In this document: positions 38,501-47,482 of the stretch, one piece after another
Layout of the letters: each line of letters starts with the position of its first letter
Numbering within the stretch: the first letter of the stretch is position 1
Source: Streptococcus sp. 596553
GTDB taxonomy: Bacteria; Bacillota; Bacilli; Lactobacillales; Streptococcaceae
DNA length: 64,000 bases
Reading direction: 5' to 3'
Assembly (NCBI RefSeq): GCF_900411395.1
Contig: NZ_OXCQ01000002.1
Location: forward strand, 186,001 to 250,000
The notes under the pieces: model-generated
The model's database searches: none
What the model saw: only the letters and a program-made list of their open reading frames with translations
Told to the model about the DNA's origin: nothing
Translations under genes and position numbers: made by a program

Positions 38501-38998
38501 TTAATAGACGATTTCAAAAATCCCATGATTGGTTGAGATAAACGTTCCTGAAAGGTCTAAATCCCGACCATAGGCTTGATAATCAATATAGTTTTGAAGA
38601 CTAGCTGGTACTTCGCCTAAAGCACCCGTTTCTTCAATGTAGTAGCGTGCCACGTCATACATATCATCACAATCGGAATGAATGATAATATCCTCTTGAT
38701 GTTCGCTTAGTTCTTCAATGCTTGAAAAATGAGTGAGCAGAGCAGATAGCTCCGATTGTAATTCTTCGGGTAATTCCGATACCATTTCCCATAGTCGATT
38801 GAGTTCGCCAATGGAAGTGTATTCGTCAACCGTAAAGGGTAACTCGTAGTCATGAATGGCGTATTCCTCATATTCATCATTCAAGCCGATTTTCTCTATG
38901 ACTTCCTCAAAGTCAATGGGAAAGGTAAACCACGCACCGACCAATTCGCCCTCATTGTATTTGCCTAAATTCGCAATATAGACTTGCATATCGTCCAT
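38501..38998 (-). CDS. ardA: Tn916 Orf18, antirestriction protein ArdA
   Basis: 165 residues and very acidic (many D/E, for example NDEYEEYAIHDYELPF and EDIIIHSDCDD). ArdA proteins mimic bent B-DNA and inhibit type I restriction enzymes when the element enters a new host. Length and sequence pattern match the Tn916 protein whose structure is known. GAAAGGACGTG precedes the ATG. Confidence 0.95.
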   Translation of the reverse strand: MDDMQVYIANLGKYNEGELVGAWFTFPIDFEEVIEKIGLNDEYEEYAIHDYELPFTVDEYTSIGELNRLWEMVSELPEELQSELSALLTHFSSIEELSEHQEDIIIHSDCDDMYDVARYYIEETGALGEVPASLQNYIDYQAYGRDLDLSGTFISTNHGIFEIVY

Positions 38999-39114
38999 AT
39001 ATTCACGTCCTTTCTTTGTAGAGATTCAAAAATCCCTACCGCACTTCGTTTGGTGTACCATTCCTTTGCGGAACATAAGAAAACCACTTATATTCCACAA
39101 AAGAACGGTTTTAT

Positions 39115-39336
39115 TTAAGCACCAATAATGCGATTGAATAGCTCTAGTAAAATGTCTTTTACTCCAGCAGCGTTGAAGACTAAGCCAACCGCAATAATCG
39201 CAATAATTAAAAAGCCAATCAGTTTGCTAAACTCACGCTTGAAGCCAAGATACAAGCCAATCACAACGATTGCTAAAAGCACCAGTGATTGAGCGTTTGA
39301 TAGAAACCAGTTATAAAGGTTTTGTCCAAAATTCAT
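39115..39336 (-). CDS. orf19: Tn916 Orf19, small TcpD-like membrane protein
   Basis: 73 residues with two membrane helices (SLVLLAIVVIGLYLGF and GFLIIAIIAVGLVF) joined by a short basic loop. The size and position, between the relaxase and the channel genes, fit TcpD-type components. GAGGAGAAC precedes the start. Confidence 0.88.
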   Translation of the reverse strand: MNFGQNLYNWFLSNAQSLVLLAIVVIGLYLGFKREFSKLIGFLIIAIIAVGLVFNAAGVKDILLELFNRIIGA

Positions 39337-39378
39337 AAAAATGTTCTCCTCTCTATATTCAATGAATTTGTATTTGAG

Positions 39379-40584
39379 TTATTTTTTTGTTGTTATCACG
39401 TCCTGTTCTTTTACTGACTGTTGCTTCAAAATCTGCTTGTGTCGGTCTGTCAGTTTCGCATGGTCGAGAATGTCTTTTACAACCTGCGTCTGGTTGATTT
39501 CATCAAGTTTAATCGCAACCTTTAAGGTCGGGGCAACTTGATGAGATAGCCAGTTCAGCGTCCTTTGGAAGGAGTAAGGCTCTGGTTTTGTGGTTAGTTT
39601 TAATCGTTCACGATTGTTCCCAATAAACCAAGCCCATTCTTCATTCAGTTTCCAATCAGAACGAGGTTTGGAATCGTCTTTATCTACAAAACGGATATAC
39701 CGATTGATAATTTTAAAGGCGGTATGCTCTGGATTGTCATAGACGAGTAAATCACGGACTGCATAATAGGCACGCTCATTTTTCAATCGAATCTCAAAAC
39801 GGTTTTTTACTTCTGCGTCTTCAATGGGAATATCATTTTTCTTGTACTGCTCGTAGTCCTTTTCATAGATACAGAAATAAACTTCACTTTGTAATGAACC
39901 GATATAGAGGGTGTTTCCCATACATTCCTTTTCCTCTTTGCGTACCAGTTCGCCACTGCGATAGCTTTTAAAACTGCGGAAGACGGAGATACATTCTTCC
40001 TGTTGGCACTTTTCAGTGAGTACAGGGATATTCAAAATCCCTGTCTTATCGTTAATGGCAAGGTCAAGGCGTTTCATCACACCGCCAGCCACCAAAACGT
40101 CCATAAAGAACTCATACCAGCTTCTTTGTTGTGCCAGAAGATAGCTTTCAAATTGTCTGCACCCACGACCTTTCAATTCCACCAGAACTCCTTTGTCCAG
40201 TTCATGGGAGCAAAGGACGAATATGTCGCCTAAAGCATAATGCTCTGAATAAGAATAGAAACCATAGTCCTCATGAAGAAAATAGGACAGTTTCAGTTGT
40301 AAGATGTTTTCGACCACCTGCTGTACGTCTGTTGTCGGAAAGCGAATCCTTACATAATCAAACAGCATTTCAAGGGGAGCGTCGGGATTGAAGCGTTCCA
40401 GAGCTTCCCAAAGGGACTGCTGTAAATCCTCTGATGGCTTGACTTTTCCTGTTTCAATATCGCTTAGATACTGCCTTGTAATACCAGTCGCAACAGCTAA
40501 ACGGTTTTGAGATAGTCCATAAGCCAAGCGTTTTTCTTTTAAATGCTGTAACCAAGTTTGTTCATTCAGTAAAAATCCCTCCAA
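39379..40584 (-). CDS. orf20: Tn916 Orf20, MobT-type relaxase
   Basis: 401 residues. An N-terminal XRE-like helix-turn-helix (LSQNRLAVATGITRQYLSDIE) precedes a Rep_trans/MobT relaxase domain, with MKRLDLAINDKTG and FEIRLKNERAYY carrying the probable metal-binding and catalytic residues. It nicks oriT, which lies just upstream at about 40593-40761. The frame starts with TTG (40584). There is no in-frame ATG near it, so a non-ATG start is certain, though GGAGGG overlapping the first codons could serve a slightly later CTG (40569). Confidence 0.93.
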   Translation of the reverse strand: MEGFLLNEQTWLQHLKEKRLAYGLSQNRLAVATGITRQYLSDIETGKVKPSEDLQQSLWEALERFNPDAPLEMLFDYVRIRFPTTDVQQVVENILQLKLSYFLHEDYGFYSYSEHYALGDIFVLCSHELDKGVLVELKGRGCRQFESYLLAQQRSWYEFFMDVLVAGGVMKRLDLAINDKTGILNIPVLTEKCQQEECISVFRSFKSYRSGELVRKEEKECMGNTLYIGSLQSEVYFCIYEKDYEQYKKNDIPIEDAEVKNRFEIRLKNERAYYAVRDLLVYDNPEHTAFKIINRYIRFVDKDDSKPRSDWKLNEEWAWFIGNNRERLKLTTKPEPYSFQRTLNWLSHQVAPTLKVAIKLDEINQTQVVKDILDHAKLTDRHKQILKQQSVKEQDVITTKK

Positions 40585-40592
40585 TCAAAAAG

Positions 40593-40761
40593 GCGTATGT
40601 CAACTTTTAAAGCCCATTTGACATACGCTGAAATTTTGTAAATCCCTTGTAACCAAAGGATTTTCTAATGTTTTTTTGACTGTTTCCTGTCGATTTGTAC
40701 CCCCCTGTTAGATACGGGGGGTTAAGTGCTGGCGTGGCTATTGCCACACCAGCCAGCAAGA
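40593..40761. other. oriT: Tn916 origin of transfer (oriT)
   Basis: Non-coding, between the relaxase gene and the coupling-protein gene. It contains a 7-bp inverted repeat ACCCCCC (40699-40705) and GGGGGGT (40716-40722), like the relaxase site of ICEBs1 and Tn916. A larger imperfect repeat GCTGGCGTGG/CCACACCAGC follows (about 40728-40755). Confidence 0.85.
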
Positions 40762-42147
40762 TCAGTCCACACCTGCGACTTCCGCTTCGCACGTCGCCTG
40801 CGTGGACTGTCTGCTGTTGGATAACTTTTTAATTTCCTCCAAGAAATCATATCCTTTTGGTACAAGGGGAGTATAAAACTCTGATATGACACTTGTTCCT
40901 ACATCAACATAGCCACGACCTTTGATTCGCTTTAAGAAGAAATCCTTTTGTACGTCACTGCCAAACATCATGCCATAGCCCATTTCAGACATACGACCTA
41001 AAGCCACTCTGAAATTAAACTGATCACGGATTCCGTCGCCTAAATATTTTGCGTCTGGACGTTGACAAGCCAGTATTAGAAAGAAGCCAGCTTGACGACC
41101 TAACATGACAATCTGTTTCAGCTTATTCATAACTGCGGTGTTTTCTTTTGTTCCCAGCATTTCCATGAAAGCGACGTATTCATCAAAGATTAAGAAGTGT
41201 GCCGGGAGACCTAAGTAAGCATAATTTTTGCCAGTCTTATAGTTCTTCATCTGCTTCATTTCCTCACTACGTTTCATCATTTCTTCATAGAATGTTTCAA
41301 TGCAAGAAAGCAAGTCTTCTTTTCTATAGTAGACATTTGCCATCACAGAACCTAAGTCCGCAAGGTCAGCATTTTTCGGGTCAAGAATATACAGTTTTGA
41401 ATCTGTATGAAGCAAGGCTTCAATCAGTGTCAGTATAAAGTAAGTTTTACCGCCACCTGTACCACCAGCAATCAACATATGAGGGAGCTTATCATATTCC
41501 CACCATACGTTTTTCATTAAGCGAAGTTTACCATCTTTAGCTTCTACTTCATCAATAGAAATACGACTGGCTATGGTGTCATAGAGCAAAGTATATTCCA
41601 CATAGGAATCCTTTAACTCTTTATCCGTCAGCTCACAGTACAAGCCACTCTCTAATTTCTTTTCCAAGTGTAAGAGTTGGTCTTGATATTTTCCCAGCGT
41701 GATTTCCACCCGTATCTGTATCAAGCCATTTTTAAGTCGATAATACATTTTAGGGAAGTAGGTTATCTTTTCCTTTGTACGACCAGCACTATCTTTAAAG
41801 AAACCCTCTGTTTTGACCTGTTCAGATTCATACCACTTGTTTTCAAGTATCATCTTTGCCAGTTTTTGACGGTGGTAAAGTTGTTTAACCGTATCATAGC
41901 GAACCCGTTTGAATACAAACGCTACCAGCAAGCAGATAAGAATTGCGACACTGAAACTGATAATTAAATAGGGAATGTCAATCTTATCTGCTTGTGATAG
42001 GTTAAAATCCTGCCAGTTGATCTGCTGGATTGTCTTCACATGAAACAGTCCGACAACCAGCAGGAAAACAGGCAGGAGTGACGCTATCGTAAAATGAAAG
42101 ACTAAATCTTTACCAGATGGGCGAATCCTTTTACCACGCTGTTTCAT
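40762..42147 (-). CDS. orf21: Tn916 Orf21, FtsK/SpoIIIE-type coupling protein
   Basis: 461 residues with two N-terminal membrane helices (~20-75) and an ATPase domain. Walker A is IAGGTGGGKTYF (about residue 216) and Walker B is FLIFDEYVAFME. The sensor-like ILACQRPDAKY follows, as in TcpA. It brings the relaxase-DNA complex to the channel. In Tn916-type elements it also helps the processivity of circular-form replication. Confidence 0.95.
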   Translation of the reverse strand: MKQRGKRIRPSGKDLVFHFTIASLLPVFLLVVGLFHVKTIQQINWQDFNLSQADKIDIPYLIISFSVAILICLLVAFVFKRVRYDTVKQLYHRQKLAKMILENKWYESEQVKTEGFFKDSAGRTKEKITYFPKMYYRLKNGLIQIRVEITLGKYQDQLLHLEKKLESGLYCELTDKELKDSYVEYTLLYDTIASRISIDEVEAKDGKLRLMKNVWWEYDKLPHMLIAGGTGGGKTYFILTLIEALLHTDSKLYILDPKNADLADLGSVMANVYYRKEDLLSCIETFYEEMMKRSEEMKQMKNYKTGKNYAYLGLPAHFLIFDEYVAFMEMLGTKENTAVMNKLKQIVMLGRQAGFFLILACQRPDAKYLGDGIRDQFNFRVALGRMSEMGYGMMFGSDVQKDFFLKRIKGRGYVDVGTSVISEFYTPLVPKGYDFLEEIKKLSNSRQSTQATCEAEVAGVD

Positions 42148-42175
42148 GCGAAAAAGTCTCCTTTCTACCTAGCGA

Positions 42176-42562
42176 CTATTTGTCTTGTGTCGGTTCTTTC
42201 TTTGCTTGTGGTTGAGCTTTGAATGAACTAGAATCCTTTGTCAGCACAATATCGTCTGCCTTGATATACCAGTCAACATCTGCTCCTTGATAGGTGGCAG
42301 TAGCAACGGTGTCCGCAATGGGATTGATAAGTTCCACCCGTGCGTTATAATCAAACTCTTTCAAAGGCACGCTGGCAGGAATACTTACTTGAATCATGCG
42401 TCCTTGTCCTTTGGATTTTAAGTCATAGGTACGTTCCTTGATTTCATCTGAAACCGACCCGTCTTCATTTTGGATTCTCACTTCACGACGTAGAGCAGAG
42501 AATTTCAATTCTCCAAAAGTCGTGTCTTTATCTAATACAATGCCATTTGCTAATCTCATCAT
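42176..42562 (-). CDS. orf22: Tn916 Orf22, YdcP/DUF961 family
   Basis: 128 residues, a soluble beta-rich protein. It is homologous to the next gene upstream (both start with FGELKF or FGNLEF-like strands and have ELINPIAD/KLVNPRIT segments), so the two arose by duplication. In ICEBs1 and Tn916 such proteins support rolling-circle replication of the element. AGAGGAAAA precedes the double ATG; the first is used here. Confidence 0.93.
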   Translation of the reverse strand: MMRLANGIVLDKDTTFGELKFSALRREVRIQNEDGSVSDEIKERTYDLKSKGQGRMIQVSIPASVPLKEFDYNARVELINPIADTVATATYQGADVDWYIKADDIVLTKDSSSFKAQPQAKKEPTQDK

Positions 42563-42577
42563 TTTTCCTCTCTTTCT

Positions 42578-42892
42578 TTATTCTTTTATCATGTCGTCAG
42601 CATGTAAAAGGTAATTTGTAAAACCACGAGTGCCGATTTTGTAGCCCTCTGCGGTAATACGTGGATTGACTAACTTCACACGTTCCTCAAAGCCGAAATG
42701 TTTTTCGCCAGCTTCAGCAGGAAGCACCACCACAATATCATCTGCTCTTTGAACATCAGAATAGAGATTATAGCTTCTTGATAAGACAGTTAGCCGTCCG
42801 TTGATTCTTCGCTGAACGACTTTATCCTCGCCAGCAAATTCTAAATTGCCGAATGTTTTTTCCATGTTGGGAATCACAAATTTAAGTTCCAT
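42578..42892 (-). CDS. orf23: Tn916 Orf23, YdcP/DUF961 family
   Basis: 104 residues. Begins MELKFVIPNMEKTFGNLEF and contains ERVKLVNPRIT, aligned with orf22. It is the second gene of the transfer operon, whose expression in Tn916 needs circularisation because the driving promoter lies at the other end of the element. AAGGATAGG precedes the ATG. Confidence 0.93.
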   Translation of the reverse strand: MELKFVIPNMEKTFGNLEFAGEDKVVQRRINGRLTVLSRSYNLYSDVQRADDIVVVLPAEAGEKHFGFEERVKLVNPRITAEGYKIGTRGFTNYLLHADDMIKE

Positions 42893-42914
42893 ATTTTTAC
42901 CTATCCTTTCTTTT

Positions 42915-42989
42915 TTATTGGCTGAATGAATGTTTGATGGTCTTAAAGAGTGGGGAACGACCTTTTGATTCTTGATTTTTTGTTTTCAT
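42915..42989 (-). CDS. orf24: Tn916 Orf24, 24-residue peptide
   Basis: Reads MKTKNQESKGRSPLFKTIKH, then SFSQ and TAA. GGAAGTG precedes the ATG. It is the first gene of the transfer operon and ends 23 bases before orf23. Basic and soluble; function unknown. Too short for usual gene finders. Confidence 0.75.
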   Translation of the reverse strand: MKTKNQESKGRSPLFKTIKHSFSQ

Positions 42990-43224
42990 AAGTTCACTTC
43001 CTTTCAAAATCGGGTAAAAAAATAGACACCTCATTTTTTGAAGTGTCTACCTATTAAATATTCAAATTTTATTGGAAGTATCTTTATATCTTCACTTTTC
43101 AAGGATAAATCGTCGTATCAAAGCTCATTCATAAGTAGTAAATTAGTAGTAAATTGAGTGGTTTTGACCTTGATAAAGTGTGATAAGTCCAGTTTTTATG
43201 CGGATAACTAGATTTTTATGCTAT
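42990..43224. repeat. Right terminus of the Tn916-type element
   Basis: 235 non-coding bases. Two tandem copies of AGTAGTAAATT (about 43136-43155) are Int arm-binding sites, and the end reads TTTTTATGCTATTTTT. The next bases (GATATA) are the probable coupling sequence, followed by chromosomal AAAAAATAGATAAG. Confidence 0.7.
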
Positions 43225-43250
43225 TTTTGATATAAAAAATAGATAAGAAA

Positions 43251-43276
43251 ACCCTGAAAATAAAACTTTCAGGGTT
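43251..43276. terminator. Terminator after psaR
   Basis: AACCCTGAAA and TTTCAGGGTT pair around a short loop, 20 bases after the psaR stop on the minus strand. It is chromosomal and just outside the element. Confidence 0.7.
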
Positions 43277-43295
43277 GGTTGGGGTACTTGAGAAA

Positions 43296-43946
43296 TTAGT
43301 CGATTTTCTCGACGTAGAGTTGTTTGGCAATGTCCATACCTACTTGTAAATCCTCGTCTTTACTCAGAATAGTGAAGGTATTGCTGAAGCCATCAAACTG
43401 CTGGACTTGGAGCTGGTCACCGATGTGAAGTGAGTGCTTGTCCAGATAATGGAGAATGTCAAAACTATCATGCACCCGAGTCAGGCGGTAGGCGCCAGCT
43501 TCCTTGATATCAGCTAGTGGGAGGTTATTGATTTCAACCAGGAGTTCTCCCTTGGCAGGAATAGTTCCTCCGTGAGGGCAGGTCTTGGGGAAACCAAGCA
43601 ATTTTTCTAGCCTCTCCACGAATAGTTCAGAGACAGTATGTTCCAAGACTTCAGCTTCCTCGTGAATCTGGTCACTCGTATAGTCTAAATGATGAACTAG
43701 AAAAACTTCAATCAAGCGGTGTTTACGGTAGAGTTCAGAGACCAGTTTAAGTCCAAGGTCAGTCAGTAGATAGCCACATTCCTTGTCCTTGAGGATGAGA
43801 TTTTCACTCTTCATCCGTTTAATCATTTCAGTTACGGCAGGGGGAGAGACTTGCATACGAGCCGCAATTTCCTTGTTGGTGATTTTATGCAGGTCTGTGC
43901 CAATTTCATAAATACATTTTAGATAATCTTCTTTATTCGGGGTCAT
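43296..43946 (-). CDS. psaR: Manganese-dependent repressor of psaBCA (DtxR/MntR family)
   Basis: 216 residues in three parts: an N-terminal winged helix (TNKEIAARMQVSPPAVTEMIKRM), a metal-binding dimer domain (EEAEVLEHTVSELFVERLEKLL, CPHGGTIP) and a C-terminal SH3-like FeoA domain. It senses Mn2+ (antagonised by Zn2+) and binds the palindrome at 9914-9935. The conjugative element lies directly beyond its terminator and leaves the gene whole, so regulation should be unaffected. Confidence 0.96.
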   Translation of the reverse strand: MTPNKEDYLKCIYEIGTDLHKITNKEIAARMQVSPPAVTEMIKRMKSENLILKDKECGYLLTDLGLKLVSELYRKHRLIEVFLVHHLDYTSDQIHEEAEVLEHTVSELFVERLEKLLGFPKTCPHGGTIPAKGELLVEINNLPLADIKEAGAYRLTRVHDSFDILHYLDKHSLHIGDQLQVQQFDGFSNTFTILSKDEDLQVGMDIAKQLYVEKID

Positions 43947-44057
43947 TCGTTTCCTCTTGTCTAATATCTTTATCTAGTATATCAAAAAAAGCTAGATTTC
44001 TCTAGCTGTGACTTTTTATGTTATACTTATTGCAAGAGAAAAAACGAGGAGATGGAT

Positions 44058-44900
44058 ATGACGAAAATAGCTCTTCTTTCAGATATTCATGGAAATACCA
44101 CCGCCTTGGAGGCTGTTTTGGCAGATGCTCGGCAGCGAGGAGTGGATGAATACTGGCTTTTGGGAGACATTCTCATGCCAGGGACAGGGCGTAGAAGGAT
44201 TTTGGATTTGTTGGCTCAACTACCGATTACGGCTAGAGTTTTGGGAAACTGGGAAGACAGTCTGTGGCATGGTGTCCGCAAGGACTTGGATAGTACTCGT
44301 CCCAGTCAACGCTATCTCTTGCGCCAGTGCCAGTATGTTTTAGAGGAAATTTCCCTAGAAGAAATTGAACTGCTCCACAATCAACCTCTTCAGATCCATC
44401 GTCAGTTTGGGGATTTGACGGTGGGAATTAGTCATCATTTGCCTGATAAGAACTGGGGGCGAGAGTTGATTCATACTGGAGCGCAAGAGGATTTTGACCG
44501 CTTGGTGACCAATCCTCCTTGTGATATTGCTGTTTATGGTCATATTCACCAGCAGTTGCTTCGTTACGGGACTGGTGGACAATTGATTGTCAATCCGGGT
44601 TCGATTGGGCAGCCTTTCTTTTTAGATGCCCAGTTACGGAAGGACTTGCGAGCCCAGTATATGATTTTGGAGTTTGATGACAAGGGCTTGGTAGATATGG
44701 ACTTCCGACGGGTGGACTACGATGTGGCAGCTGAATTGCAGCTAGCTAAACATCTGAAACTCCCTTATTTTGAGGTTTATTATGAAAGTCTGGTCAATGG
44801 TATCCACCATACTCATAATCAGGAATTTCTGAGAGAATTGGCTCAGAAAGAGGGTTATGATAGGGAATTAGATGCCTGGTTGAAAAGTGGTAACGATTGA
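44058..44900 (+). CDS. Metallophosphoesterase, YfcE/calcineurin-like
   Basis: 280 residues. The metal motifs are in order: DIHGN, GDILMPG, GNWED (the GNxxD/E type), and YGHIHQQ near residue 165. It is longer than YfcE (about 180) because of a C-terminal extension of ~80 residues that I do not recognise. Start ATG 44058 is seven bases after GAGGAG; an ATG at 44052 is too close to that site. It is divergent from psaR. The substrate may be a cyclic nucleotide or a phosphodiester. Confidence 0.88.
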   Translation: MTKIALLSDIHGNTTALEAVLADARQRGVDEYWLLGDILMPGTGRRRILDLLAQLPITARVLGNWEDSLWHGVRKDLDSTRPSQRYLLRQCQYVLEEISLEEIELLHNQPLQIHRQFGDLTVGISHHLPDKNWGRELIHTGAQEDFDRLVTNPPCDIAVYGHIHQQLLRYGTGGQLIVNPGSIGQPFFLDAQLRKDLRAQYMILEFDDKGLVDMDFRRVDYDVAAELQLAKHLKLPYFEVYYESLVNGIHHTHNQEFLRELAQKEGYDRELDAWLKSGND

Positions 44901-44975
44901 CATTACAACAAAAAAGGGTATAATAATAGAAAAAGAAGAGTAGAGGCAGGGTAGCCTCGTAAAAAGGAGAAGAGG

Positions 44976-45413
44976 ATGCAAATTCCAAGTAGATTTACCA
45001 TTGCGACTCATATGCTGATAATCATTGCCCTCAAGGGGAAGGAAAGCAAGGTGACCAGTGATTTTTTAGCTGCTAGTGTCGGGGTCAATCCTGTCATTAT
45101 CAGAAAGACCTTGTCCCAGTTGAAGAAGGCAGAGCTGATTTCAGTAGCGCGTGGAACAGGGGGAACAGAGATTGTTAAGGATCTCAAAGACATCAGTCTT
45201 TTAGATGTTTATCAGGCGGTTGAGTGTCTTGGTAAGACAGGTCAACTCTTTAGTTTCCATGACAATCCAAATCCAAATTGCCCAGTTGGAGCTCATATTC
45301 ATGATGTTTTGGATCAAAAATTGGAGAGAATCCAGCTGGCTATGGAGGCAGAGCTTGGTCAGACTAGCTTAGAACAAGTCGTGGCTGATGCAGAGAGTCA
45401 GATGAAGGAGTAA
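44976..45413 (+). CDS. Rrf2-family transcriptional regulator
   Basis: 145 residues. The winged helix covers residues ~5-60 (SDFLAASVGVNPVIIRKTLSQLKKAELI), then GTGGTEIVKDLKDISLLDVYQAVE. Only one cysteine (PNPNCPVG) is in the sensor region, so the three-cysteine iron-sulfur site of IscR/NsrR is absent. It resembles YwnA-type redox or thiol sensors. AGGAG lies eight bases upstream. It follows the phosphoesterase by 75 bases. Confidence 0.9.
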   Translation: MQIPSRFTIATHMLIIIALKGKESKVTSDFLAASVGVNPVIIRKTLSQLKKAELISVARGTGGTEIVKDLKDISLLDVYQAVECLGKTGQLFSFHDNPNPNCPVGAHIHDVLDQKLERIQLAMEAELGQTSLEQVVADAESQMKE

Positions 45414-45431
45414 TTTTTTCTTTAAAACAAG

Positions 45432-45576
45432 AAAAGCTTATGAGAAAGTTTTTATACTCAATGAAAATCAAAAAGCAAACTAGGAAGCTAGCCGCAAGCT
45501 GTACTTGAGTACGGTAAGGCGACGCTGACGTAGTTTGAAGAGATTTTCGAAGAGTATTACCTTATCATAAGCTTTT
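45432..45576. terminator. Terminator stem carrying a BOX element in its loop
   Basis: AAAAGCTTATGA (45432-45443) pairs with TCATAAGCTTTT (45565-45576). Between them lies a complete insertion of a BOX element. Without it the sequence would be an ordinary short hairpin shared by the Rrf2 gene and the convergent hydrolase gene. Confidence 0.65.
45455..45559. repeat. BOX element
   Basis: 105 bp from TACTCAATGAAAATCAAAAA to GAAGAGTATTA, including TACGGTAAGGCGACGCTGACG, which matches the BOX-PCR primer site with one change. It has the outer boxC and boxA parts with little or no boxB. Confidence 0.85.
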
Positions 45577-46649
45577 TATCTATTTTTCCAGGCTTGGTAA
45601 CGGGTATCAATCAATAACTGGGTAAGGCGTCCTATGGTTTCCCTTTCTTCTTGGGTGAGGGATTGAGTTTGGACAAAGAGATGATGAATGTGTTCAAGCG
45701 CCTTTAAGGAAGACAGGTCATTGATGGAGCTAATCCCAGCATCAAGAATGGTGCCAAAGAAGAGGTCGAAATAGAGCTGGAGTTCTTCATCAGGGACTGT
45801 GGCTACCCATTCTTTGAAGGTAGTGTCGACTTGTTGGCTATCACTGTTGGTCTTATCCAGCTGGACGAAGTGCTTGTCCTCAATCTGCCAACTAAAGGTA
45901 TCGTGCTGGGCAATACCACCTAAGGCAGTACTGTGCACGATGATTTGGTGGGCAGGAATTTCCAACATCATACCGATGATGGAACCTTGTGGAATGAAGA
46001 CCTTGGTTCTATCCATTATCCTTTGATAGCCCTCGCTTTGTGTCAGTTCTTTGTGGAGACCAGGCGCATCAAAGGTATAAACAGCTGTGATTTGATTTTG
46101 CAAGTTTTTCCCAATTTGACTAGCAGCATAGATGGCTAGATTTCCTCCCTTGGAATGCCCAGCCAGAATGACCTTCTGCTTAGGATGGTGGGCAAAAAAG
46201 TTCTTTAAATAGCGAAGGGCGTGCTTTTGAGCAGGAATTTCCTTCATATAGGTTAGGTGGAAATCTTCCTTCCAGCCAATGATACTGTCATCTGTCCCAC
46301 GAAAGACAATCAGATAGGTATCGAGAGTGAGGCGGTAGGTCATAGCCGCAAACTGCTTTTGCAGCTCAGGGTCGATGTCGTTGATAAAATGGGAGAGTTT
46401 GCAATTTTTGAAACGTTTGTGTTGAGCTAGTTCATCTAATAGCTGGAGGCGATTTTTGCTGGTCAACATGTTAGATTCTCTTGGAACCTGAGGAGCCAGT
46501 TCTAAAAGTCGCTGAGGAGCTGTGGAGACCAGATTATCAAAGGGGAGGTAGGTGGTTTCTGTTAAGGCTAAAATATCTAATTCATTTAAAGGAAGGTCGT
46601 AAAAGGAATCGTGTGCGACATCTTTCAGATAATCAAAAATATTGGCCAT
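45576..46649 (-). CDS. Mbeg1-like (DUF2974) alpha/beta hydrolase
   Basis: 357 residues. The nucleophile elbow is GHSKGG (about residue 165), preceded by the lipase-type oxyanion region IVFRGTDDS and followed by DAPGLHKEL; a late His (for example in GIAQHDTF) completes the triad. There is no signal peptide, so it is a cytosolic lipase or esterase-like enzyme. Substrate unknown. The last codon of the gene is within the terminator arm described at 45565-45576. AGGAGC precedes the ATG. Confidence 0.85.
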   Translation of the reverse strand: MANIFDYLKDVAHDSFYDLPLNELDILALTETTYLPFDNLVSTAPQRLLELAPQVPRESNMLTSKNRLQLLDELAQHKRFKNCKLSHFINDIDPELQKQFAAMTYRLTLDTYLIVFRGTDDSIIGWKEDFHLTYMKEIPAQKHALRYLKNFFAHHPKQKVILAGHSKGGNLAIYAASQIGKNLQNQITAVYTFDAPGLHKELTQSEGYQRIMDRTKVFIPQGSIIGMMLEIPAHQIIVHSTALGGIAQHDTFSWQIEDKHFVQLDKTNSDSQQVDTTFKEWVATVPDEELQLYFDLFFGTILDAGISSINDLSSLKALEHIHHLFVQTQSLTQEERETIGRLTQLLIDTRYQAWKNR

Positions 46650-46804
46650 AAGAGCTCCTTTCTTTTTATTTATCTTATCAAATTTTCCTCAAATTAGCTA
46701 GTAGGATTGGCTCACTTTGTTGGCTAAAAACAAGCTCTTTCAAATTCAGTTTCAGACCTTCGAGCATGGAAAAATCTGTTATAATAATAGAAAAGGAGAA
46801 TCAG

Positions 46805-47482
46805 ATGCACAAGATTTTATTAGTAGAAGATGATCAGGTCATTCGTCAACAGGTCGGGAAAATGCTCTCTGAATGGGGATTTGAAGTGGTTCTGGTAGAA
46901 GACTTTATGGAAGTTTTGAGTCTATTTGTTCAGTCGGAGCCTCATCTGGTCCTCATGGATATTGGCTTGCCCTTGTTTAATGGTTATCACTGGTGTCAGG
47001 AGATTCGCAAGATTTCCAAGGTCCCCATCATGTTTCTGTCTTCGAGAGACCAGGCTATGGATATTGTCATGGCAATCAATATGGGGGCGGATGACTTTGT
47101 GACCAAGCCTTTTGACCAGCAGGTTCTTTTAGCCAAGGTTCAGGGCTTGCTACGCCGTTCCTATGAGTTTGGGCGTGACGAGAGTTTACTGGAATACGCC
47201 GGTGTGATCCTCAATACCAAATCCATGGATTTACATTATCAAGGCCAAGTCTTAAATTTGACCAAGAACGAATTTCAGATTTTACGCGTTTTGTTTGAGC
47301 ATGCGGGCAATATTGTAGCGCGTGACGACCTCATGCGGGAGCTTTGGAACAGTGACTTTTTCATTGATGATAATACCCTCTCTGTCAATGTGGCTCGTTT
47401 GCGTAAAAAGTTGGAAGAGCAGGGCTTGGTAGGATTTATCGAGACCAAGAAAGGGATAGGGTACGGACTGAAGCATGCTTGA
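46805..47482 (+). CDS. rr01: OmpR-family response regulator of TCS01
   Basis: 225 residues. The receiver domain has acidic residues in VEDDQ, the phospho-Asp in LVLMDIGLP, and the Lys in VTKPFD. A winged-helix output domain follows (LNLTKNEFQILRVLF, DDNTLSVNVARLRKKL). Start ATG 46805 comes after AAAGGAGAA; a longer frame to 46766 is rejected. The stop overlaps the kinase start by eight bases. Pneumococcal TCS01 mutants are weakened in infection models; its regulon is poorly known. Confidence 0.94.
   Translation: MHKILLVEDDQVIRQQVGKMLSEWGFEVVLVEDFMEVLSLFVQSEPHLVLMDIGLPLFNGYHWCQEIRKISKVPIMFLSSRDQAMDIVMAINMGADDFVTKPFDQQVLLAKVQGLLRRSYEFGRDESLLEYAGVILNTKSMDLHYQGQVLNLTKNEFQILRVLFEHAGNIVARDDLMRELWNSDFFIDDNTLSVNVARLRKKLEEQGLVGFIETKKGIGYGLKHA

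Noticed and set aside
40607-40792. 61-codon frame across oriT
   Set aside because: Its residues derive from the inverted repeats of oriT and the end of orf21; structure explains the sequence better than coding.
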